From NCBI GenBank assembly GCA_022496805.1, contig CM040094.1, forward strand, positions 5,665,501-5,729,500: a DNA stretch of 64,000 nucleotides. The letters run 5' to 3'. The stretch comes from Pohlia nutans (lineage: Eukaryota > Streptophyta > Bryopsida > Bryales > Mniaceae). Below the pieces are notes generated by a model. It saw only the letters and a list, made by a program, of their open reading frames with translations, had not been told where the DNA came from and ran no database searches. Below are positions 1-9,338 of this stretch, piece after piece. Each line of letters begins with the position of its first letter. Positions within the stretch are counted from its first letter, which is position 1. Both the position numbers and the translations under genes were made by a program.

Positions 1-7
1 ATTCCTT

Positions 8-72
8 GAAGATTCTATAGAATATTCTTTAAAGATTCTTTTAGAAGGTTCTGGAAGATTCTTAGAATATTC
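8..72 (+). promoter_or_regulatory. heat-shock element array in U3 of the 5' LTR
   Basis: Heat-shock factors bind alternating nGAAn units. At 43-62 four units alternate with exact 5-bp spacing: GAA 44-46, TTC 49-51, GAA 54-56, TTC 59-61. Further GAAnnTTC dyads lie at 8-15, 20-27 and 65-72. The array is about 120 bp upstream of the TATA box, so the element is predicted to be heat-inducible, as is ONSEN/ATCOPIA78 in Arabidopsis. Confidence 0.7.
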
Positions 73-96
73 TTAGTATATTCTAATAGATTCTAA

Positions 97-186
97 GAAG
101 CTGCTCGAGAAGCTTCCTGGTTAGTGGAAGTTGTTTGAAAAGCGTCCTAGTTCACAGAAGTAGCTCGAGAAGCTTCCTATCCAGTA
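97..186 (+). repeat. three 30-bp tandem repeats in U3
   Basis: Units start with GAAG at 97, 127 and 157, exactly 30 bp apart; units 1 and 3 share GCTCGAGAAGCTTCCT. They end next to the TATA box, a typical place for a U3 enhancer. The binding factor is unknown. The same array lies in the 3' LTR at 6061-6150. Confidence 0.8.
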
Positions 187-187
187 G

Positions 188-195
188 TATATATA
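188..195 (+). promoter_or_regulatory. LTR TATA box
   Basis: TATATATA at 188-195 predicts transcription starting about 30 bp downstream, near 219. That is where the 12-base segment complementary to the primer site begins (219-230). Confidence 0.7.
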
Positions 196-361
196 GGAGT
201 CGAGGCTGAAGGGTTCTTCAGTCTCGACAACGCATTTCTTAGAGCTCTAGCTCACCTCTCTTGGTGTTGTTTGTGTACTCATCTGATCAATCTAGTTCTT
301 GCATGTTCTCTCTGAACTTCTTGTTTAGATTTATTGTGTGTATTTCCGTGTCCGTAACAGT

Positions 362-373
362 TTGTCGAGACTG
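362..373 (+). promoter_or_regulatory. probable self-primer binding site
   Basis: TTGTCGAGACTG lies two bases beyond the LTR edge. It is the exact reverse complement of CAGTCTCGACAA at 219-230, the predicted 5' end of the element's RNA. Tf1/sushi-type Ty3/Gypsy elements prime reverse transcription with the folded-back 5' end of their mRNA through such a match. A weak tRNA-Met-like match (TATCAGAGC, about 385-393) is some 25 bases from the LTR, too far for a usual plant primer site. Confidence 0.65.
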
Positions 374-410
374 ATTTCATCTTAATATCAGAGCTGGATC
401 CTTCTTGCTT

Positions 411-750
411 GAGAGCGGATCACCCCTCTTCTTGAAGGTATTCTAGCGCTTTAGAGGTTGCGGATTACTTTCCTCTAAACTGATATTTTCTCAATTTCAA
501 TATCAGGGCTTAGTTTTTCAAAGGCAGAGAGTGGACTACTCCTTCCTTTAAAGATACTTAAGCGTTCTAAGGGTTGCAGATTAGTCCCCCTTGGATTGGT
601 ATTAATTCCTTCTTTTTAGCAAAGCTAATAGAAAGGACTATTAACATCGATTTCAGAATCTTGCCTTCTTGATAGAGCGTGGATTACCCCTCTTCTTGAA
701 AGCGTTCTTAGAGGTTGCGGTTTACCCTCCTCTAAAGCTGAGATTTTTTA
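411..750 (+). repeat. three diverged repeats in the retrotransposon leader
   Basis: About 75-bp segments at 411-490, 527-603 and 674-750 share the order of a GAGAG(C/T)GGA-like start, a CCTCTTCTTGAA-like core, AGAGGTTGCGG and a CCTCTAAA-like end. They make up much of the roughly 500-base leader before gag. A packaging or translation role is possible but not shown. Confidence 0.6.
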
Positions 751-865
751 GTGTTTTATTTTCTCTTTTCTCCAAATTAGTTTTAGTAATAGATAGTGTT
801 ACCATCTTCTTCAAAGATTTAATAACTTTTTCTTTTCTAAATTTCAATCGATTTATCTCCTTAAT

Positions 866-1915
866 ATGGAAATAAATCAGGCCATGGATAGTGCATCGCC
901 ACAAATAGAGAATAGAGTGGCAACTCTTGCAGATCTTCAAGCTCTTATGAATAGTGTGCGGGAGGAGATCGCATTTCTTCGCAATCCAAGTAAAGAGCCT
1001 TAAATTGATCCAATGACTGAAGAAGCTAGACGAGAAATTCACGGCCTACAACAAGAGCTTGTTCGATTAAGAGAAGCAAGACATGTATCACCCACGACCC
1101 TAATAGACAATTCAAGGCCTAGTACAAAAGAACCAAAAGCAAGTATGCCAGACAAGTTTGATGGAACAAGAACCAATTTCCGAGGTTTTGTGCAACAAGT
1201 ACGGCTTTATCTACGCCTATATCCTTCTCGTTATCCAGATGGATTTACTCAAGTTGCTTTCATAGGTACTCTTTTATCAGGAAATGCTCGCTCTTGGTTT
1301 GCTCCGCTATTGGAGAAGGATTCTCCAATACTCTATAACCTAGAGGCTTTCATGGAAAGATTTACTGCTGCATTTGGAGATAGCGATCGAGAAGGAGTAG
1401 CTGAAAGAAAGATACAAAATTTGCGACAAGGATCACGTTCTGCTGCAATCTATGCTGCAGAATTCCAACAACTTACATGTGATCTTGATTGGAACGATAA
1501 GGCGTTTATGACACGATTTCGATATGGACTGAGAGATGATGTCAAAAACTTGTTGATCACTATGCCTAAAGTGGATACTTTAGAAGAACTTATATCTCAG
1601 GCAATTATTTGTGACAATCGCCTTTTTGAATTACGACAAGAAAGACGATCAGGTTGGAGAAATGAGGGAGCATTTGCTGCATTTTCAAAAGGTCCAGAAA
1701 ATCACTCCACAGGTCCTGAACCTATGCAAATTGATGCGGTACGTTTCAAGCCCCTCACAGCTGAAGAAAAGAAGCGACGGTTTGAACAAAACTTGTGCTT
1801 ATATTGTGGAGAGGCGGGCCATAAAGCTACAAATTGTTCGAAGAAACAGAAAACTCAAACAATAAGACTGAGGAGTACAAGCATACAGGAAAACGAGGAC
1901 GCCCAGCCACAATAG
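866..1915 (+). pseudogene. gag: gag with CCHC zinc knuckle, interrupted by TAA near its start
   Basis: Gag builds the nucleocapsid-like particle and binds the element's RNA. The first ATG (866) opens a helical N-terminus with charged residues that stops at TAA 1001-1003; the same frame continues through ATG 1013 to 1915. The C-terminal half has a retrotransposon capsid-type region and one zinc knuckle with C-x2-C-x4-H-x4-C spacing (CLYCGEAGHKATNC). Translation could restart at 1013, giving 300 residues. The pol frame opens at 1825 and overlaps gag by 91 bases in the -1 frame, so Pol would need frameshifting or reinitiation. I see no convincing slippery heptamer. Confidence 0.85.
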
Positions 1916-4900
1916 GGACTGTGCGGCTGGACATCTCAACATCCAAAAATAATCCAGGTCCCTTCCTCTCAGCTCAACCTTCAGATTGTTTTATGGTACC
2001 TTTACATTTTGGTATTCAAGAACTTCAAGTTAATGCTTTATTAGGCTCGGGTGCATCTGCTTACTTCATAGATGAAGAGTTTACCAAGCTTCACAATATT
2101 CCTCTTGTGAAGAAACCAAAGCTTGTCCATGTAGAGGTCATAGACGGACGACCATTGTCTTCGGGCAATGTTATCCATGAAACTAAACCGTTGAAGATAC
2201 GTCTTGAAAACCATGAGAGCAACATTGTGTTTAATGTTATCAAGACCCCTTCATGTCCTGTCATTTTGGGACTATCTTGGCTTGATAGATATAATCCATT
2301 AATAGATTGGAAGTTGCGAAAAGTAATATTTCCAACAAACTCCTTGAAGGTGGAATCTGCCAAGACAATGTCTAGAAACAAACCTTTGTTTATAGGTGCA
2401 AGGGCTTTTATGAAGGAAGCCAAGCAAAATACACCTTTTGTCATCTTTGCTACTCCGACTCGTAAAAATGCGACTCCAACTTTTGTTATTCCAAAGCAGT
2501 ATGAAGGATTCAAAGATGTCTTTGAAAAGAAAAATGCTGACATGCTACCAGAACATCGACCCTACGACTGTGCTATAGATCTTCATGAAGGAATGCAACC
2601 ACCTTTTGGCCCAATCTACAACTTATCGCAAATAGAGTTGGCAGAATTGCGGAAGTATATTGACGAAAATCTAGCCAAGAATTTTATTCGTCACTCAAAG
2701 TCGTCAGCTGGGCCACCGATTTTGTTCGTGAAAAAGAAGGATGGCTCTCTGCGAATGTGCGTGGACTATCGAGGCCTCAATAAGATAACTAAGAAAAACC
2801 GTTATCCGTTACCTTTGATTTCTGGTCTCTTGGAGCAGCTCGGACGTGCAAAGATCTTTACGAAAATTGATCTTAGGGGAGCTTACAACCTCGTACGAAT
2901 CAAGGAAGGAGACGAGTGGAAGACAGCTTTCCGTACAAGGTATGGCCATTTTGAATATAACGTCATGTCTTTTGGCCTTACCAATGCTCCGGCTGTTTTC
3001 CAACATATGATGAATGACATTTTTCGGGAGCACCTTGACGACTTTGTTGTCATCTATCTGGATGACATTCTGATATTTTCGAAGAACGAAGAAGAACACA
3101 AGAAGCATGTTCGTTTGGTTCTTGAGAAACTACGAGAACGAGGACTCTACGCGAAGTTGGAAAAATGTCTATTCCACCAAACGGATATGGAATTTCTAGG
3201 GTTCGTTGCAACTACGGATGGCTTGAAGATGGACCCCAAGAAGGTGGAAGCAATTGTATCCTGGGAGGTTCCGAAGACAGTTAGAGACGTACAATGTTTT
3301 CTTGGCTTTGCTAACTTCTATCGGATCTTCATCAAGAATTATTCTCGAGTCGCTGCTCCACTCACTCGGTTGACTTGTAAGGACAAGCTCGAATGGGGAC
3401 CTCAAGCAGAAAAGGCATTCCAAGATCTTAAGACGACGTTTACTACGGCTCCAATCTTGGTACACCCTGACTTTGCAAAGGCCTTCTATTTGGAAACTGA
3501 TGCTTCGGATTTTGCTTTAGGAGCCGTACTTTCACAGATGGGCGAAGACAGTAAGCTCCATCCAGTTGCGTTTTATTCTCGGAAGTTCTCTGCCGCTGAA
3601 ATCAATTACGAAATCCACGATAAGGAACTCCTTGCTATAGTGGATTCTTTCCAAGAGTGGCGACACTTTCTCGAAGGCGCTGCGCATCCGGTGACCGTAT
3701 ATACGGATCACAAGAATTTAGAGTACTTCATGTCGGCTCGAGTCCTGAATCGACGTCAAGCTCGGTGGAATATGTCGTTGTCGCGATTTGACTTTGTTAT
3801 CACCTATGGGCCTGGAAAGCAACAAGGACTATCCGATGCATTATCGAGGAGATTGTATATGGCGCTTAAAGCTGGAGAAGCAACGTTTGATCAACAATGC
3901 GCTACATTGTTGAAATCGGAGCATTTTAGAATTTGCACTGCTGTCGTACCAATTGATGCGGACTTCCTCAACCAGGTACGTACTGCGACAATTGAAGATT
4001 TTGTAGCTCTTGAGATCAAGAAGTGTGCCGATAATGACAAGTTCAAGGTAAAGGGAGATCTTTTGTATTTTGAAGAGCGACTGTATATTCCAAAGGGACC
4101 AACACGACTTCGAGTTCTCTAATCTCGCCACGACTTTCCAGCAGCAGGTCATTTTGGATACAACAAGACATCGGAGCTTATTTCGCGAGACTTTTGGTGG
4201 CCCCAAATGTGGAAGGATGTGAAGGAGTTTGTCCTCTCTTGTGATATTTGTTCAAGGTCCAAGAACCCTAGGCATCGCCTCTATGGACTTCTACAGCCAT
4301 TGCCTATTCCGCATCGACCATGGTCTTCAGTTTCCATGGACTTCATTGCGGACCTGCCGCCTTCAAACTCGTTCGACAGCATCTTTGTTGTGGTGGATCG
4401 GCTCACAAAGATGGCGCACTTTATTCCTTGCAAGAAGACATCGTCAAGTGAGGACACAGCAAGATTCTTTCTTGATAATATATATCGTTATCATGGTTTG
4501 CCAGATGATATTGTATCGGATCGAAGAACTCAGTTTGTTTCCAAGTTCTGGAGATCTCTTTTTGAGATATTGAAGGTGGATATCAAGCTTTCTTCGGCTT
4601 TTCATCCTCAAACCGACGGTCAGACAGAACGGGTGAATCAAGTCTTGGAGCAGTATCTACGTTGCACCATCAACTACCAGCAAGACGATTGGACCAAGTA
4701 TCTACCGTTTGCCGAGTTTGCTTACAACAACACCCTTCATGCGTCGACTCAACAAACACCGTTTTTTGCCAATTATGGATACGATCCAAAGCTCGATTTG
4801 TTAAATCCAGTAGCAAATAACAACCCGGCAGCAGAAGGCTTTGCGAAGCAGCTGTCGGAACTTCAAGCTACGTTGAAACTTCAATTACGGACCGCCCAAG

Positions 4901-5391
4901 AATCTTACAAGAGGACCGCAGATAAATTCCGGAATGAGGCACCTACTTTCAAGATTGGAGATAAAGTATGGCTTCTCCGACGGAATATCAAGACTAAACG
5001 ACCGTGTGATAAGCTGGACTACCGCAGATTAGGACCATTTGTCGTCCAGAAGCAAATCAATATCGTGGCTTACCGTCTGGAGTTACCAGCCGTTATGAAG
5101 GTACATCCAGTCTTTCATGTCTCTTTATTGGAGCCTTATCGAGAATCATTTTTCCTTGGAAGAGTGCAAAGTCCGCCACCTAGCATTGAAATTAAGAACC
5201 ACGAGGAATACGAGGTCGAAAAGGTGCTAGATTCACGACGAAGGTGGGGCAAGTTGGAGTATCTTGTTCATTGGTAAGGCTACGATATTAATGAGCGAAC
5301 GTGGGAGCCAGCCGAAAATCTTACAAATGCGCCGCAAAAAGTACAGGAATTTCATCAACGATATCCTGATAAACCGAAGCCATCTCGATGA
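1825..5391 (+). pseudogene. pol: pol: protease, reverse transcriptase, RNase H, integrase, chromodomain; two in-frame stops
   Basis: The order is protease, reverse transcriptase (YLDD box 3055-3066), RNase H (about 3480-3870) and integrase. Integrase has an H-x4-H...C-x2-C zinc site and a D,D,35,E triad at codons 4339, 4519 and 4627. A C-terminal chromodomain (about 5209-5370) would steer integration to marked chromatin. Two TAA codons interrupt the frame: 4120-4122 between RNase H and integrase, and 5275-5277 inside the chromodomain. At the protease active site the expected Asp-Ser-Gly reads Gly-Ser-Gly (codon GGC 2044-2046), so the catalytic aspartate is missing. The usual SDRGTQ integrase motif is SDRRTQ. 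The reading frame is otherwise kept, so decay is recent or copies move in trans. Confidence 0.92.
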
Positions 5392-5423
5392 TAGCTTTTT
5401 TCTCAAGTTTCTTTAGATAAGAG

Positions 5424-5431
5424 TATAAAAG
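5424..5431 (+). promoter_or_regulatory. TATA-like box before the extra retrotransposon ORF
   Basis: TATAAAAG lies 98 bp upstream of the ATG at 5529, after the pol stop. It could drive a subgenomic transcript for the small ORF. Chance occurrence in A+T-rich DNA is quite possible. Confidence 0.35.
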
Positions 5432-5528
5432 GAGGGGAGGACACTACCTAAAACTCATAGTTGATGTTGTTATTTTCTCTAAGATAGAATAGAGTTTTAT
5501 TCAAGTAGTCATAGTTTGGTCTGCAGTC

Positions 5529-5882
5529 ATGGATAGTCAAGAGATAGATAGTATACCAGTCGTGTCATCTCAACCAACGAACCCACGAAGGCGACCCCGA
5601 GATGAAGAACCGCCTGTACCACGACGACGACGAAGGATACCAAGCAACCGATCGCTGGTGATTGTATTCGAGGTAGAGCCTGCTTTCAATGGTCTACCAG
5701 AAGGCGTGTTTGCAGGACAATTTCACAATGAAGACACGGAAGTTCATGCTTGGTCAGAAGTGGAAGGCGTAGGCCACTACCGTTGGCTTCAAGGACCAAT
5801 GAACCACCTACCTCGTGAACAACAATTGGAGTTCATTGCAAACGTCATGCGACAAATCTTCATTTTTTTACGATGGTATTGA
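5529..5882 (+). CDS. extra ORF between pol and 3' LTR, unknown function
   Basis: This 117-codon ORF is uninterrupted although gag and pol are not. Residues about 18-40 are rich in arginine and proline, with runs such as RRRPR and PRRRRRIP, resembling a nuclear localisation or nucleic-acid-binding segment. The remainder is acidic to neutral, with a short tryptophan-containing part and no transmembrane segment, so it is not an obvious env. I do not recognise the family. Its position matches the accessory ORFs of some plant Ty3/Gypsy elements. Another copy of this element with the ORF conserved would show that it is real. Confidence 0.5.
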   Translation: MDSQEIDSIPVVSSQPTNPRRRPRDEEPPVPRRRRRIPSNRSLVIVFEVEPAFNGLPEGVFAGQFHNEDTEVHAWSEVEGVGHYRWLQGPMNHLPREQQLEFIANVMRQIFIFLRWY

Positions 5883-5918
5883 CCGGCGACAACATTGCTT
5901 CTCGGAGACCTCGAAGCT

Positions 5919-5929
5919 AGAAGGAGAGG
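5919..5929 (+). promoter_or_regulatory. polypurine tract
   Basis: AGAAGGAGAGG ends directly before the TG of the 3' LTR (5930), where plus-strand synthesis is primed in LTR retrotransposons. Confidence 0.9.
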
Positions 5930-6323
5930 TGATGTCACGGACATACATTAGAAACTTCTAGAAGATTCCTTGAAGATTCTATAGAATATTCTTTAAAGAT
6001 TCTTTTAGAAGGTTCTGGAAGATTCTTAGAATATTCTTAGTATATTCTAATAGATTCTAAGAAGCTGCTCGAGAAGCTTCCTGGTTAGTGGAAGTTGTTT
6101 GAAAAGCGTCCTAGTTCACAGAAGTAGCTCGAGAAGCTTCCTATCCAGTAGTATATATAGGAGTCGAGGCTGAAGGGTTCTTCAGTCTCGACAACGCATT
6201 TCTTAGAGCTCTAGCTCACCTCTCTTGGTGTTGTTTGTGTACTCATCTGATCAATCTAGTTCTTGCATGTTCTCTCTGAACTTCTTGTTTAGATTTATTG
6301 TGTGTATTTCCGTGTCCGTAACA
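5930..6323 (+). repeat. 3' LTR, complete (394 bp)
   Basis: It begins TGATGTCACGG and ends CGTAACA. Its first 35 bases, not visible in the left copy, add a second perfect four-unit heat-shock element at 5950-5969 (GAA 5951, TTC 5956, GAA 5961, TTC 5966); the other lies at 6007-6026. The + strand would export heat-driven transcription into the flanking gene in antisense direction. Confidence 0.95.
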
Positions 6324-9300
6324 GCAAGTCTTCATCCATTAACTCCATAATAATAGAACTCTTGCGATAATCAATTCCGGTGCAAAACATAGATGTGATA
6401 TGAGGATGACACAATCCAGCCAATATTTCAACTTCTTGCATGAATCCTGCGTCTGTTTGTCCATAAAACGTCTTTATGGCAACTGGTGTTCCAAGCCACA
6501 CTGCGTTGTCTACAGTAGCTCCCGAGATACTTTTCCCCAAACGCACGATCTCTTGCAGCTTCTTAAACAGTTTTCCAAAACCACTTCCTTCTTCAACAAT
6601 GCTCCATGAAAATGATCCTGCTATGACAGAACTTGGAATCATTTTGACTCTTTTCAATCTCTGAAGTAAATAGGTAGCCAAATCCCTATTTTCACCACTG
6701 AAAGAATTCAATTCCAACAACACTTTTTCAAATAAATTGTCAGCGTCCACAGAGGCCTTTGCTTGGACATTTTCAACTTCAACTTTGTTGATGTTACTAA
6801 CCATGTTCAATGTTAGGCTTCCAATTGCTGCATGTTCATTGATAAAGACAATCTTCAACAACTCCAGGTTGAATCCAATAAACGAAACATACTCTGAAAT
6901 ATTTGTCAAAGTCATAGCAGCTTGGATCCACGCATCTTTGCAACAACCTTCCACAATGCTCTCAATTTGTTTTGCCAATGCAAGCAAGAGCTTGAATATC
7001 TCAACACGGCGTGCCATATTTGTAAATGAATATGATCCCTGGTGTTCAATGTTTGACACTGGTGTCAACAACCTTGCACTTTGAACAACCGCTTTGAGTT
7101 TATCAACAAGATAGTTGCATTGTTCATTGTTGAACTTATATGAAGGTATCTTTTGCATTCCTTCCATACATTCTTCCGTGGCCTTCAAGAACAATTCAAG
7201 AGTCTTCACTATATCTCCATTATCACATCCTGCACATGTTTACATGCATTGCAATGTACGAATTAATGTAAATAGCCATCATGGAGAAACAAACTATAAT
7301 TATGGAATGGTCCATCATTTTCAAAATGAGTTCTATTTCTAAAACACATTCTATAATAGCGTACATGAAAAACATATGAACTCCGCAACAACAAATGTGA
7401 TATTGAAACAACTTCATGGATATAAGTATGTATAGAAAAAAAAAGTTTCTTCCATTCCACCCACCCGTATCAATGCATGATGAATCAATGGCACCACAAA
7501 TCTCCTCCAATTCATGAATGCATGTATTCATAGGCCCTTGAAGATCCAATGGATATTGCTCAACTTGCAATGTCTCATAATTTCTAAAAGTCAATTTTAG
7601 TATGGCCTCCACCACATGTCGTTTTAGCTCTACTTCGTTTCTGCATCAACATTAAATAAATGTTTTAATAGTGCTTTGTATTGGAATACTCACTTCTTAC
7701 ACATCAAAGGTGAGAATGCACTAATCACTTCCTCTAGTACTTAATCGAGATACTTTCATTTAACTACATTTAAATTTATTTCAAAAGAAACTTACCTCAT
7801 GTAATGAGATAAGTGAAATCCAGTGATTTCTGTGAGTTTTCGAAGAGCATCTGTCCACTCCTCCACTTGCTCTGCGCTTTCCGTAGACTTGTGTTTCTCG
7901 AATGCTGTTGCAAATGGACCACTCTCTACTTCACGCAAGTCTGCATGTTCAACATTATAGAATACAGGAACCACCGGTTTTCCAATTCTCATCATAGTTG
8001 CAAGTTCATTGAGGCAATGCTTTGACTCTGCGTATCTTCTCGAAACGACTGCAACATGAACGTTTGCTACTTCTAAAGCACCAATTATGGTAGACCAAAG
8101 CCAAGGATCCCCCACACCGTAAGACCGCACATAACAAAATGGATTCAATCCAGCAAGCCTTAGTGCCTCGTCCAAGTGTGCAATAAAGCCAGCTTCCGTA
8201 TCTATTTTACGATAATTTAGGAATACGTCATAATTTTCCATAGCTCCAGTGGTTTTTGCATGTCTGCTTGTTAATTTGAATACGGCTGCAACCACTTTCC
8301 GTTTCAACTCTGCTTCATCTCTGCATCAACATCAATTGCAATAAATGTTTCAAATGTGCTTTGTATAACCAAAGCAACGGTGACAATGCACTAAGGTAAC
8401 CAGACTTATAGGCACCACCTTTCTATTCCCGCACCCCCCCCCCATTTTTGCCTTTCTTTGCTCCATCACCAACACTCATCTACTAATTAAAGAATGCTAT
8501 TGGTCATGACCCCTTACTTTTGGTGAGCGCTTATGGGAGGTACCTAGTGCCACATATCTATAAATCTATTTTCATCCACAATCTGGCAATTTCATTGAAG
8601 ATGTTTTTTATTTTTTAATTTGAAATTTTCTGGCAAAAAAACTACATGGTTTTTGGCCAATTTTTAGACATATAATTTTTTCTGGTGTAATCTAGCACTA
8701 TTTCGCCCCAAAAAAATGCCCTGTTCTCTATCTCATCAAACCCTAAGCTCTGGAACAAACAAATCAATGTAACTGACATGAAACTAACTGTGGCAGTATG
8801 GCCACAAAAACAAGAAGGATTACAAGAATAAGAAGTTGAGGATTTCAAAAGAAACATACCCCTCGGAATTAGACAAGCAAAACCCACGAATATCCGCCAG
8901 TCTTCGAAGAGCATCCACCCACTCCTTCACTTGCTCCGCTCTTTCTCTAGACTTGTGTTTCTGAAACGCAGCTGCAAATGGGCCGCTCTCCACCCAGCAC
9001 AACTGCAGAGGCTCCACGCCATAGAACACAGGAACCACCGGTTTTTGGCTTCTCAGCATGGCCACAAGTTCACTGAGGCACTGCTTTGACTCCGCATAAC
9101 GCTCGGTGACAACTGCAACATGAACTTTTGCTACCTCCAAAGCGTGCTCAACCAACGATCGATCACCCTCAACCAACGATCGATCACCCTCAACCAATGA
9201 TCGATCACCCTCAAACAACGATCTTATCTGTAGAAACGGCTTCAACCCAGCAGACCTAAGTGCTTCGTCCAAGTGTGCAATGAAGCCACCTTTCACATCA

Positions 9301-9338
9301 GGCCCTCGGACGTTGAGGAATACGTCATAATCGTCCAT
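6324..9338 (-). pseudogene. TIR-TIR-helical region-protein kinase gene, cut by a retrotransposon
   Basis: Four exons read 9338-8860, 8320-7796, 7640-7465 and 7229-6324 (intron phases 2, 2, 1), giving 695 codons before the break; two stops precede the ATG. TIR domains occupy residues about 1-155 and 187-330. Both keep the glutamate of the plant S-x2-C-L-x-E-L motif (E90, E265) used for NAD cleavage. A linker follows (335-393), then a largely helical region (about 394-600) recalling the N-terminal regions of plant MLKL-like and moss kinases. The kinase N-lobe has a glycine loop (LGKSISGATV, 624-633) and VAIK lysine K646. The gene stops in the hinge (MELMDEDL, 688-695) at the LTR; the frame runs nine codons into it to a stop at 6295. 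Catalytic loop, DFG and C-lobe are missing here and would lie left of the window. Similarity of the helical region to MLKL is inference. Confidence 0.8.
9148..9226 (-). repeat. 21-bp tandem repeat inside the first TIR domain
   Basis: Units start at 9148, 9169, 9190 and 9211 (last partial), nearly identical. In the protein they repeat the seven residues GDRSLVE. The second TIR domain lacks them, and its matching loop is about 11 residues shorter. The frame is kept. Confidence 0.9.

Larger units (their letters stand above)
1..359 (+). repeat. 5' LTR (first 35 bases outside the window)
   Basis: Bases 1-359 match 5965-6323 base for base by eye and end in the canonical CA at 358-359. It contains U3 with heat-shock motifs, three 30-bp repeats, a TATA box, and the R/U5 start that pairs with the primer site. 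Confidence 0.95.
1..6323 (+). mobile_element. Ty3/Gypsy chromovirus LTR retrotransposon, nearly full length
   Basis: Two direct long terminal repeats flank gag and pol. The domain order protease, reverse transcriptase, RNase H, integrase, chromodomain defines a Ty3/Gypsy chromovirus. The right end has a polypurine tract at 5919-5929 and an LTR of 394 bp (TG...CA). The left LTR lacks its first 35 bases because the window starts inside it. Over the shared 359 bases I see no difference between the LTRs, so insertion was recent. The element sits in an exon of the minus-strand TIR-kinase gene; the five bases after it (GCAAG, 6324-6328) would be the target duplication, but the left flank is outside the window. 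Three in-frame TAA codons and a changed protease motif suggest this copy needs help in trans. Confidence 0.95.

Noticed and set aside
385..393. TATCAGAGC as a tRNA-Met primer site
   Set aside because: It lies about 25 bases from the LTR edge with a short match; the 12-base self-complementary site is adjacent to the LTR.
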